NCBI GenBank assembly: GCA_013407085.1
Contig: JACCGJ010010491.1
Location: 1 to 64,000, forward strand
Reading direction: 5' to 3'
Source: Atriophallophorus winterbourni
Lineage: Eukaryota > Platyhelminthes > Trematoda > Plagiorchiida > Microphallidae
Length of the DNA: 64,000 nucleotides
Shown here piece by piece: positions 54,905 through 64,000 of the stretch. The first letter of the stretch is position 1. Each line of letters starts with the position of its first letter. The notes below the pieces were generated by a model. That model did no database searches. It was not told the origin of the DNA and saw only the letters and a program-made list of their open reading frames with translations. The position numbers were made by a program, and so were the translations under genes.

Positions 54905-55140
54905 TATAAAGTTTGCACGGATGTGCGATTTTGCAGTGCTTCTATGCTGTGCAGCTATCACAACGCTAAAATGATTTATCGCCGGTAGTGACCCGCATGC
55001 GGAAATACACGGGTGTCTTAATATCCTCGTTATGATATTTGTCTAGCTTAGCGCAACCTAACAGTATCTTAGATTACGTGTAGTCAATGACCACGCGGCA
55101 CTTCGCCTGGATCAGCGTTGCGAATTCATACATACATAAA
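54905..55140 (-). repeat. dispersed repeat R, diverged copy
   Basis: GTCTAGCTTAGCGCAACC.AACAGTATC and GCGGCACTTCGCCTGGATCA, preceded by the less conserved part and ending in CATACATACATAAA. Confidence 0.6.
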
Positions 55141-55360
55141 GTGTGGAGGGGTATGAAACGAGTGAACAGGACGGTCATCAGTCTATTGTTTCCGCTCATC
55201 AACCAGCTGTAAGTAGCAGGTAAACCGACCCGATTTGTCGTGCGCCACGGCCGATGCATTAAAGTTAAATTGTGTGATTGCGTCAAGGTGGTATAGAGGC
55301 TGAAATACTACCAGGGTACCCATGCTTACCCACATGTCAACGGGTTGGTACCGTGTCCAT

Positions 55361-55655
55361 CTAGACTCGATCGATCGACTTTCCTGTGTGGCTTTGAAGA
55401 TGCTCTATGTGCCATGGTATATGGTATGATGGTATGAAAGCACAAGCCTGATCCAGGCAAAGTGCCGCACAGTCAGAGACTGCACGGTTGTCAAATACTT
55501 GGAGACGCCGAATGTGTACTTTACGTGAGGTCCAGGTTTCGCATCCATACAGTAACACAGCCCGAACTGTCGCTTTATAGACTACCCTTGAGTAACAGAG
55601 ACAGTCCTTTCGGATGCCAGTGATGCAGATTGCGGAATGCTACGGTCGCTTCTAT
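55361..55655 (-). pseudogene. RTE-like RT fragment interrupted by repeat R
   Basis: Minus strand: LSLLLKGSLYKATVRAVLLYG then CETWTSRKVHIRRLQVFDN, the common RTE 'LLYGCETW' block. It is then cut by a repeat R piece (55428-55490), after which the similarity fades. Confidence 0.6.
55428..55490 (+). repeat. dispersed repeat R, short copy in an RTE scrap
   Basis: TATGAAAGCACAAGCCTGAT.. to ..GCCGCACAGTCAGAGACTGC; the RTE text continues on its right side. Confidence 0.65.
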
Positions 55656-56085
55656 GTTAGATATGTAAAACTGTGCAAGCTATAGAAAGTTGCATGCGCA
55701 AATATGATGGGTCCCAATGTCATTAATCTTATTTTATATTAGAAAAATATGACATCTCAGTAAAAGTGCAATTTGTGTGTAGTACTTTGGTTACTTAGTA
55801 CATATATGCAACCCATTTCTATTCAATTTCAACAGTCAATAGAGATTAGGAGGCTATTTGAATAGCGCTGAATATCTTATATTCATATAATGAATCATGA
55901 CATGAGCATACAGGACCGTGATCAACCATAAAACGGGAAATACCTTAAATAGCAAACGCGTGACAGTTATAAGTTTATCTCGATATTAAAAAAACAGATA
56001 CATGCAAAAGGCTAAAATATTAATTTGGATAATACATATTTTATTATTACTCGTAAAATGTAACTAAATAGCATGCTAAACTAAC

Positions 56086-56424
56086 CTGGAAAAGCTCACC
56101 ATTACTAATGAATCCGTCTTTATCGATATCGTATATCTTGAAAGCGAAACGCAGTTTCGCTTCTTTATCACCTTTTACGCTGAACTGTGACATGCCATTG
56201 ATAAACTCCTTGAAGTCAACTTCACCATTGCCATCTGTATCGAATATTTCTATGACCCTAGCTACCAAAGGGTTTTGCTTTAGTTCAGGTAAACTCATAA
56301 ATTCCTTTACACTGAGCGATCCAGAGCCATCCAAATCTAACTTTTTGAAACGCTTCGCCAGTCTTTTAATTTCTTCAACATCAAACGTCGAACACAACTC
56401 TGGCAACGAGGCTTCGTTACCCAT
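56086..56424 (-). CDS. CNB: calcineurin subunit B, exon 1 (N-terminal)
   Basis: ATG at 56424 ([10 protein letters not shown]), with the N-terminal glycine of the family's myristoylation signal; the upstream in-frame extension to 56532 is not homologous and is rejected. The exon encodes 113 residues with three EF-hand loops: [12 protein letters not shown] (30-41), [12 protein letters not shown] (62-73) and [12 protein letters not shown] (99-110). It ends LFQ|GTTAGT in phase 0. With exon 2 the protein is 169 residues, against 170 for human CNB1, and lacks no calcium ligand. This is the regulatory subunit of the calcium/calmodulin-dependent phosphatase calcineurin, cytoplasmic and membrane-associated. 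Confidence 0.96.
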
Positions 56425-56599
56425 TTTATACAGGAAAACAAAACAACGGTAACGAGCAACCGCGAAACTTTTAGCGTGATCGTTTAAACAAAAACCTTCT
56501 AGGCCAAACAGCATAGCTAATCCGAAAGTCAAATATGCCTACAGGATTAGTCGATGGCATTTATTAGGACACCAATGAACAAATTCATACTTTTAATTT

Positions 56600-58950
56600 A
56601 CCTTCAAAAGTCACTCTCCACATAAGAAGAAGGGTGAGGGAGTTTTTCTGTTGCATTCCAGCCAAAGTCATACCAGAAGAATATTGAACCTACTATTCGA
56701 AGTGGTGGACGCTCTTTTGGCTTACCACCGGAAGTATTCTGGACGCACGATTGGCGACTGCCACATATGGTCCTGTGCTAACTGAACTGTACTGACTTTA
56801 TTCGTGTTCACGAATTTTCAGCAATAGATTAATTTCTCCACAATACCAATACAAAAATATGTATAGCTTGCGCACAATGAAATAATACATAGGCCAATGA
56901 AGTGTCAGGTTACCTCGGGCTAGACAAATGTGACGGGAATAAAAAAAGAATAAAAAAACAGGACATCTCAGCGTGAATTAAAAATAGATGAGCGTTTCTC
57001 TAACTTCATAGCATCAATAAATTAGGTTCGTTATATAATGCAAATAAAATAAAATAAGAGCATTTAACGAAAAATGATTCAAATACCTCAGACTTACAGA
57101 CAACAAATCATGCGAATTTCGAGAAGCATAACCCATTCAATTCCAAAAATGTACTTTTTGAGATATAGCACCGTACATTGACAGAACATTATTGGTTTGG
57201 ACGGAATGATGCTTTTAGAGTGGCGGGAATTCATGTCGTTTCTTTCACGAGTAATTGTAACGAATGGATTTACCAGGTTCAGGTGTTCTATGGGCCAGTT
57301 ATGTTTAGTTACAAGTAGAGAAGTTAAGTTGGGCAAATAAATACTGGAAACCGAGTGAAAGTTCCTATGAATATTGTGAAACTTTATTTAATATCAGTAC
57401 CCATTTATCACATTATTGTAAATTTCATCGGGTTGAGGTGATATGAGATTTTATGGAGATAGTAATAAACTCTATGTCTTTTCTCAAGTTATTCAAGACA
57501 ACTGGAGTGTCACCATTTATTCTGACAGTACAACTACGTTTTTCAGTAGGATTACGAAAATAATTACGCTAAGATAAGAAGGTTCTTGAATTCATTATAC
57601 ACTTATTATATTTTGTGTATCTAACAACAGATAAAATTTCTCATCTGGTTAAGCTAAATCTTCATCTGTATCATTTTTCAAAACCACATCAGAATTTAAC
57701 AATCATATTCACAACCAGTAACCGCATCTTTGAAGCTTTCGGTAAATATCATAAATAAAGTTTGTTGTATCACCACTCTCGATACGGAAATTAGCAAATG
57801 TTAGCATAAAAATTAATACAAATTGGTTCGACGTGCATACCTTATACAACTTTGGCATACAAACGGGAATTGTTTTCCATTTTTAAACTGTTTCAAGAGC
57901 ACGAAGATCCAGCTTTTACGGTTCCTAATTATCGAGTGCAAATGGCTCGAAACTAGTCGTGATTGAACCGCATTAAACTGAGCAATTTCACTACGAATAG
58001 CTTCAGCAACCCGTGGAAGAGCTTAAGTGCGAAATTTGCCAAAAACAGCTCGAAAGTATGATCAACCATCTGGTATACAATAGGGTTCTGAGACAGATCA
58101 TCAAAACATCCTCAGAGCTTATCCATTATAAACAGTTAGGGATACCCCCAAGAAGATTTTTCAATATCGTTAGATGCTCGATTGCCTACATGCAGAATTA
58201 TTCCAACTAAGCTTCGTAACGTATCTCTTCCTTGGTGTAAACAATCATTTATTGCTATTCACTTTATGAGGCAAAATATTTTATGAAGGTTGAAAGCCTG
58301 TCTGCGTCTGATGATTTAAAACTGGTATAGCCGACGATTTAATGGCGTTCCATCACATTTGTATATCTTTAAAACAACACAAGATTTCACAGAAAGCGAG
58401 AAAGCAGAAAAATATTTACTTCGTCGGCTCATGTTTGTTGAAGAGTCGATGATACTTTTACGTTACTGATTCTTCGGAATGATCATCTTTTAGGCAACAA
58501 GATTTCCCGACAAGTTGAACTGCTTTCAGTTCGTCCCTCTTCACATTTTGTTCACACTACGTACTGTCCTCAAATTTCTTATCGTACATAAACCTCATTT
58601 TTCAGCCACATTAGTGTTTCACTGCTGTACACGGAATATTATGTTGTTGCGGTACGCAGTCGAATGAACTGGTTCAAAAACGTTTAAGCCGAGTGTGGTT
58701 TGATAGGCTAATGGCTCGTTAGAGCAACCTAATCTCTGACCCGCACGATGTGCACGTTTGAGATATTAAGCTGAAAAACGGTGTTAACGGGAATATCGGT
58801 TGCATCCAGATCTTCCAGATTGTTAGCTGAACGGAGTTAGTCTTTGATCGTTTCATGAATCATAATACCAGAAACCTGCACAGACTATCCTACATCAGAC
58901 ATTTTTCATCTCTGTCAGGCCAATACGGTAATGCTGGCAAGTTTCATTTT
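56600..58950. other. upstream of calcineurin B; no confident gene
   Basis: A partial repeat R at 56897-56985 (AAGTGTCAGGTTACCTCGGG..). The promoter and 5' UTR of calcineurin B should lie just above 56424 but no element is clear. A 65-codon frame at 58013-58210 (CEICQKQLESMINHL) has one CxxC and is unrecognised. Confidence 0.4.
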
Positions 58951-59039
58951 CCCGATCACTTACTGTTAAGCCAGATCCGGTATCGCACTGCCTGACGCCT
59001 TATCATATACCACACGATTCATCGCTACATCAAACAGTA

Positions 59040-59800
59040 TCGATCAAATGTATATATACAAATGCTCAATGTTTAGTCAACAAGCTGGCGGAACTCATTG
59101 ATATCTGTGAAAAAGTCCCCTGATCTTATCGCTGTGACGGAAACTTGGTATCAGTCGAGTATGACGGACAGTGAACTTTCTATCCCTAATATGAGACTTA
59201 TTCGTCGAGACCGTGATGGCCTTGGAGGTGGCGTTGCATTGTATTATCACAAGCGACTCAAGGTAAATATCATTGCATATCATTGCGCATATTATAATCC
59301 GCGCAAAACTTTCTGCCGTAGGCCTTACTGGAAACCTTGTTCGCGGTTCGAATCTTTCCTCAGAGGTTGCACCTTCTCTGCAGATATAAATGTCTAACGT
59401 GCATTAAATTTTCCTATTCCGAGCGGATTCGTACAAGGAAGCGTTTTACATACATTAATCTTCTTGATGTTCATAAACGATATACTATCTGTCATAACAC
59501 ACTGTAACATCTCTACGAAATATTTCTTATAACAGAAACGTGGACATTTAATGACGTTCACAACGTTTCACTTGAACAAGCCAACTATTTCATGATTTAT
59601 ACGGACCACAGCCACACTCATGTTGGCTGTATTCTCATTTATTTTACTACGTATTTCCTATACGTTAGATAATCCAGATGGCTCACTCTGGATCACCAAA
59701 CCCTTCCTTGATGCTCTCATAGGGCGATTTTGTAACCCACCATCGTCAACCACAGTAACTATTCATTAGCTTATAAATGTCTTTACTGAGGCATCCATTG
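59040..59800 (+). pseudogene. patchwork of CR1-like endonuclease and RT scraps
   Basis: First an endonuclease start: IKCIYTNAQCLVNKLAELID, LIAVTETWYQSS, SIPNMRLIRRD (59045-59270). Then an RT strand, SGFVQGSVLHTLIFLMFIND (59420-59490). Then a second endonuclease piece, FLITETWTFND (59520-59560). The order endonuclease, RT, endonuclease cannot come from one linear copy, so at least two copies or a rearrangement contribute. Confidence 0.65.
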
Positions 59801-60173
59801 CCCAACTGAGCAATGTAAATGACGAAATTTTTGTGTAAAATTCCTTCTTATTTTCTGTTTGAACAATTGGATTCTTCTTAATTCTCAACAATTTTATCTT
59901 ACATTGTTTTTGTGTACACATTTTTCCTTATGCACTTGTATACCCCGTTTTGTTTTACTGAAGTAATTTATATTGCTTGGCTGCCATTAAAATTCCACAT
60001 ATTTTGCTCGTGGTATTTGGAGAAAACAGAGACGATTGTTCACCATTGTATTGGTAATTTTATTCCTTTGCATTTATCATTTGGCAGTCTATCTTGTCAG
60101 CATTGGCTGAATTTATTGTTGTCATTTGGAAACTTTGAGCATTTTTGGCTCACATCATTTGTACAACCCGGTA

Positions 60174-60227
60174 GAGTTGACAACTGTAACGACTAAAGTC
60201 GCTGTTTAACGTTACAGTTCTCAACTC
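60174..60227. other. strong hairpin upstream of BEL/Pao gag
   Basis: GAGTTGACAACTGTAAC and GTTACAGTTCTCAACTC pair with one mismatch; a smaller GACTAAAGTC palindrome lies in the loop. It lies 180 bases before gag. It may belong to the LTR or the leader of the element; the LTR ends cannot be fixed because the second LTR is outside the window. Confidence 0.6.
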
Positions 60228-60407
60228 GGATTGTTCTATTTGGAGAAACAGAAAATTGAATTGCTCATTTGGAAACGGTCAATTTGGATCGTCTGCCTAT
60301 TGAACAAGGATCAACTTGGATCTTCGTGCCGCAATTCTATTTTGTTTTAAATTCGGTGACGTCCCCTGTTTTTCTTCTTTATATCTTCGTTTTTGCATTA
60401 ATTGATA

Positions 60408-61668
60408 ATGCCTAAAAAATCGAAACGGTTGATCCCTACTGGGAAACATATTGATAGTGAATTTAATGACACTGCTGGTTCTGCCTCACATAGCTCTTGC
60501 TTGTCGCCTTTAGGTAGTTGTAATTTAGAACCTAAACCCGAACAGGCTATGCGGGATTTACAGCAGGAATTAGTAGTAGTGAAGGAAATGTTAGCTCAGT
60601 TGTGCCGATCCAACGACAATCCGGTGGCCAGTTTTCCCGTCGCTGATCGTCAACTTGAATCGGAAGTGAGCAAAGCGCCAAAGAGAATCGTGAAAGATTC
60701 TGCTTCACTTCCAAAGGTTGAATTATCATCATTTGATGGTAATCCAGTGGACTACTGGAAGTTTATAAGGCAGTTTGAATGCCATGTGGAATCAAAAACA
60801 ACTGATTCTGGTCAGCTTCTATTGTACCTCACATATTATTGCCGAGGTAAAGCTCGAAATGCGATTGACGCTTGCGTGATGTTGCCGCCTGAAGAAGGTT
60901 ATATGAAGAGCACGCAGCATTCTAAAGGAAATGTTTGGCCTACCTCATGTTGTTGCACGCTCGTTATTGAACGAGATGTTGAGTGAAGCAACACGGGTAA
61001 GAAACACTTCCGATAGTCTGTCAAACCTCGCCTCGAGGATGGAAAACTGCCAAATTGCTTTGAAGCAAATGGGTTGTGAAGCAGATTTAAATTCTGTAAC
61101 CACCTTGGAAGGCGTTGTCAAGTGTCTACCTGTCGCCTTACAGCATCAGTGGGCTGATGCGGCGGATCAACTCAGCATGGATGGCCATGGAGTCACATTT
61201 GAGCACCTGACACAATTTGTGTCACGGCGTGCACGTATCGCAAGGAGCAGGTTTGGGCAGCTGCTTGAAACAACTAGCTCAAACACGCATCATCAATCAC
61301 CTCGTGCATACCCAATTGCGAGGAGTGGTTTCCAAACCACTGATAAAAGAAATGTTTTTGTCACCACAAGTGATGTAAGGCCTAGCATGGAATGTTGCAT
61401 TTGCCAGGCATCTCATGAGTTACAAAATTGTCCGAAATTTATTGAATCGGATGTCAAGTCGCGCTGGGAAATCGCCAGGCGCAACTCTGTTTGTTTCTTA
61501 TGTCTGCGACCGTCACATGGCGCTGTGTCATGTAAATACAAGCCGTGGTGCACTGCCGAAAATTGCGGTAAACGACACCACACACTTCTACACTACAACC
61601 ACGCTGCAGAGAAACCGTCCACGAATATTCACTGCAGTCATGCGGCATTCAGTGCAAAGTGTTCTTAG
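60408..61668 (+). pseudogene. BEL/Pao Gag, one frameshift
   Basis: ATG 60408 (MPKKSKRLIP). A coiled-coil-like helix (LQQELVVVKEMLAQL), then the matrix/capsid-like block VELSSFDGNPVDYWKFIRQF and LLLYLTYYCRGKARNAID, the DUF1759-type region of BEL elements. At about 60904 the frame changes by an indel (MKSTQHSK versus ARSILKEMFGLPH). It continues with LEGVVKCLP, zinc-binding CCICQASHELQNCPKF and CFLCLRPSHGAVSC..WC..NCGKRHHTLLH, to a stop at 61668. Confidence 0.85.
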
Positions 61669-64000
61669 GTTCTGTACCCATCAAGATCGAGACTCCAAAT
61701 GGGCTTATAAATGCAGTTGCCTTCTTGGATAGTGGTTCTGATACCACTTTGATTCTTAATGACTTCGTTGAACAGAACAGGATGCCTAAAAGTCCTGCGC
61801 AAGTTTCATTGACCACTTTGGGTCATCAGCGTAAACTTACTTGTTCTCGTTTGAAATTTAAAATACACTCGTTTGACAGCAGTCAAGTAATCCACGTCCC
61901 TGAGGCTTACACAGTAGAAAAGTTGCCGCGTGTATCACAATGTCCAATGATAGCCTTGAGTGAACGGCCTGCATACTTGAAAGACGTTGACTTCCTTGAT
62001 GTTAGTGATCAGCCTGTGACTGTGCTCATAGGCTGTGATGTCCCTGGAGCACATTGGGCGTTGGAACAGCGCTTAGGAGGCAGGCGCCGTCCATTTGCAA
62101 CCAAAACGCTGTTGGGGTGGATTCTGCAAGGCCCAGCATGCCAAACTCCAAAGGATATCTTGTGTTTGAATTCTTCCTTGGAGCAAGGGTCCATTGATGA
62201 ATGTGTCAACCGTCTGTACAATGCAGAATTTGCAGACATATCCGCTGAAGGAAATGAACGATCGCGCGATGACGAAGATGCATTGTCGCTCGTAAGAGGA
62301 TCAAAAATTATCGACGGTCATTTTCGGGTACCGCTACCTTGGAAGCCTGATAGAAGCAAACTGACCACAAATTATTTGTCAGCGGAAAGGCGCTTAAGCT
62401 ACTTGTGGCGTCGATTTGAACGCGATAGTGTTTTGTTCGAGCGTTACAGCAAGGTTATGGCACATCATTTGGAGATTGGTTATATCGAACCCGTTCTGAA
62501 TAATGCCACGGAGAATATTGTTTGGTATTTGCCTCACCATCCGCTTTTCAATCCTAAGAAACAGGAAAAGCTGAGAGTAGTTTTTGATTGTGCGGCTAAA
62601 CACAATGGTGTGTCGTTGAATGATGTACTATTTCAAGGACCAAATCTGACAACAAATTTGATCGACGTATTGCTGCGCTTTCGATTACATGTATATGCTG
62701 TTGCTGCTGACATCGAAGAGATGTTCCTCCAAGTCAAAGTGCCAAACTATGATAGAGACGCACTTAGAATTCTCTGGTGGGAGGATAATGATATGCGGGG
62801 TTCCATTAAAAAATTTAGGATGACAGTTCATCCCTTTGGGGCAACGTCGTCCCTATTTTGCGCTACGTTTGCACGGCGTAAAACGGTCGAGGATTTCGGT
62901 CATTTATTTGAAGAACGAATTGGGAATTATGTTTCGAAACATTTTTATGTTGATGATTGTTTAGTATCAGTGCCTACTCAGGAGGAAGCAAAGTCCTTGA
63001 TGAGGCAGTTGTCATCATTGTTACGAATGGGAGGTTTTCGTTTGACAAAGTGGATTTCCAATGACCGTATCTTACTTGATGATGTGCCTGCGGATGACCG
63101 CGCACCCAACGTACGAGCCATTAGCCAAGATAAGCTACCGATGGAAAGAATGCTGGGTGTTAAATGGGATGCAGCTACAGACGAATATGCGTTTGATCTG
63201 AAACTTGCAAAACGCACAACAACGAAACGAAGTTTATTGTCAGTAGTCAGTGGTTTGCATGATCCACTTGGCTTGATGAGTCCTTGGATTTTCCCTGGAA
63301 AGGAATCGCTACAACGTTGTTGCAGAAAACCTTTGGGTTGGGACGAACCGATGTGTGATGATATTCAGCTAGTGTGCGACAAGTAGATCAGCAGCATGCA
63401 TTCAATCAAAAGGTTATGTGTTCCACGACGTATTTGCGAAGTAAATGAAGGTATGACATCCTTAATTCTACACGTCTTCAGTGATGCCTCGGAATATGGC
63501 CATGGCGCCGTTGCATACGGACTTTCATGTAGTGATTCAGTCATGTCGCCGGTTCGTCTCCTGTTTGCGAAATCTCGAGTGAATCCTCTGAAAACGGTAT
63601 CCATTCCTAGGTTGGAATTGTCTGCAGCGGTTCTTGCGGTACGTGTATATTTGATACTAAAATCCGCTTTTGGTGAACTAGATAAAGACATCAACTTTTG
63701 GACTGATTCGATGACTGTTTTGTATTATATTACCAATCGAACTAGTCGCTCCTCAACGTTTGTAGCGAATCGCTTGACGTTCATACACGAACACACGATA
63801 CCATGCCAGTGGAGGCATGTTGGTACCCGTTATAATCCAGCTGATTTGACCTCACGGGGTGCCATGGAGTTGTCTCAATTGGAATTTTGGTTAAACGGCC
63901 CTGACTTTCTAAGACAAACCATTGATACGTGGCCTGAAATTGTTAATCCGCAGCGCACCGAGCAAGCTGAATTCGAGCGTGTTAATTGTAACATTACGTC
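61659..64000 (+). pseudogene. BEL/Pao Pol: protease, RT, RNase H; one nonsense codon, truncated by window
   Basis: Protease FLDSGSDTTLIL (catalytic DSG) and VTVLIGCDVPG; LLGWILQGP; RT with LRVVFDCAAKHNGVSLNDVL, AVAADIEEMFLQVKV, FGATSSLFCATF and the catalytic HFYVDDCLVS (62940-62975); RNase H with VFSDASEYGHGAVAY and FWTDSMTVLYYI, HVGTRYNPADLTSRG. The frame is open from 61659 to the window end except for TAG at 63384-63386. Homologous BEL proteins have W-I/L at this spot, so TGG to TAG is the likely change. Integrase is expected beyond base 64000. Confidence 0.88.

Larger units (their letters stand above)
45541..56085 (-). other. calcineurin B intron, 10,545 nt, repeat-filled
   Basis: Donor GTTAGT at 56085, acceptor ACGTAG at 45541. 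It holds a two-part Gypsy relic on the opposite strand, an RTE-like scrap and most copies of the dispersed repeat R. No further coding exon is needed: the two exons join exactly to a full-length protein. Confidence 0.9.
60408..64000 (+). mobile_element. BEL/Pao LTR retrotransposon, 5' part
   Basis: Gag, protease, RT and RNase H in the BEL/Pao order and style, cut by the window end. Gag-pol should be one long frame. Here it carries a frameshift at about 60904, another at 61640-61658 and a nonsense codon at 63384, so the copy is damaged but young. The 5' LTR must lie upstream, probably within 59800-60390. Confidence 0.88.

Noticed and set aside
56425..56532. N-terminal extension of calcineurin B from an upstream ATG
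   Set aside because: The protein family starts exactly at MGNEAS with its myristoylation glycine; the extension has no similarity.
1..64000. CRISPR array, prokaryotic operons, ribosome binding sites
   Set aside because: No regular direct repeats with unique spacers; introns, microsatellites and eukaryotic retroelements show an animal genome.

Overview
This is about 64 kb of an AT-rich, intron-rich animal genome full of transposable elements. The mix points to a digenean flatworm, most likely a blood fluke (Schistosomatidae). It has CR1-like and RTE-like non-LTR retrotransposons, BEL/Pao and Ty3/Gypsy LTR elements, a Pol III-type SINE carrying hammerhead ribozymes (compare the schistosome Sm-alpha repeat), and at least one, probably two, genes built like schistosome micro-exon genes (MEGs). 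The family assignment is inference; no species-specific marker was checked.

Host genes. (1) Calcineurin regulatory subunit B, minus strand, two coding exons (56424-56086 and 45540-45370), 169 residues, four EF-hands, one 10.5 kb intron packed with repeats. (2) A small secreted-protein gene on the plus strand, 10240-11073: signal-peptide exon, 15-nt and 12-nt micro-exons, then three larger exons, all splicing in frame to 110 residues. (3) A larger MEG-like gene on the plus strand, about 18536-30363: a candidate signal-peptide exon, a series of in-phase micro-exons of 12-27 nt (most with GTAAGT/GTGAGT donors) and a terminal exon at 30113-30363. Both MEG candidates use phase-1 symmetric micro-exons too small for ORF finders.

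Layout. 1-2083: 5' part of a CR1-like copy (minus). 2.5-6.9 kb: relics of a Gypsy gag, a hammerhead ribozyme, a piggyBac deletion derivative and a CR1 RT. 8.5-9.0 kb: CR1 3' relic. 10.2-11.1 kb: small MEG. 11.85-12.02 kb: a huge hairpin with a hammerhead ribozyme. 13.6-18.4 kb: nearly intact CR1-like element. 18.5-30.4 kb: large MEG candidate. 31-43.6 kb: nested CR1, RTE, SINE/ribozyme and GC-rich repeats. 45.4-56.4 kb: calcineurin B with a Gypsy relic and an uncharacterised dispersed repeat in its intron. 59-59.8 kb: CR1 patchwork. 60.2-64 kb: BEL/Pao element, lightly damaged, running off the window.

The host genes do not form an operon. The MEG candidates would make secreted, splice-variable proteins and calcineurin B is an intracellular calcium sensor. 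The most notable observations are the unannotatable-by-ORF MEG genes, the two ribozyme repeat families (one textbook tandem 412-bp array), and several insertions datable by nesting, including an RTE with a perfect 16-bp target-site duplication.
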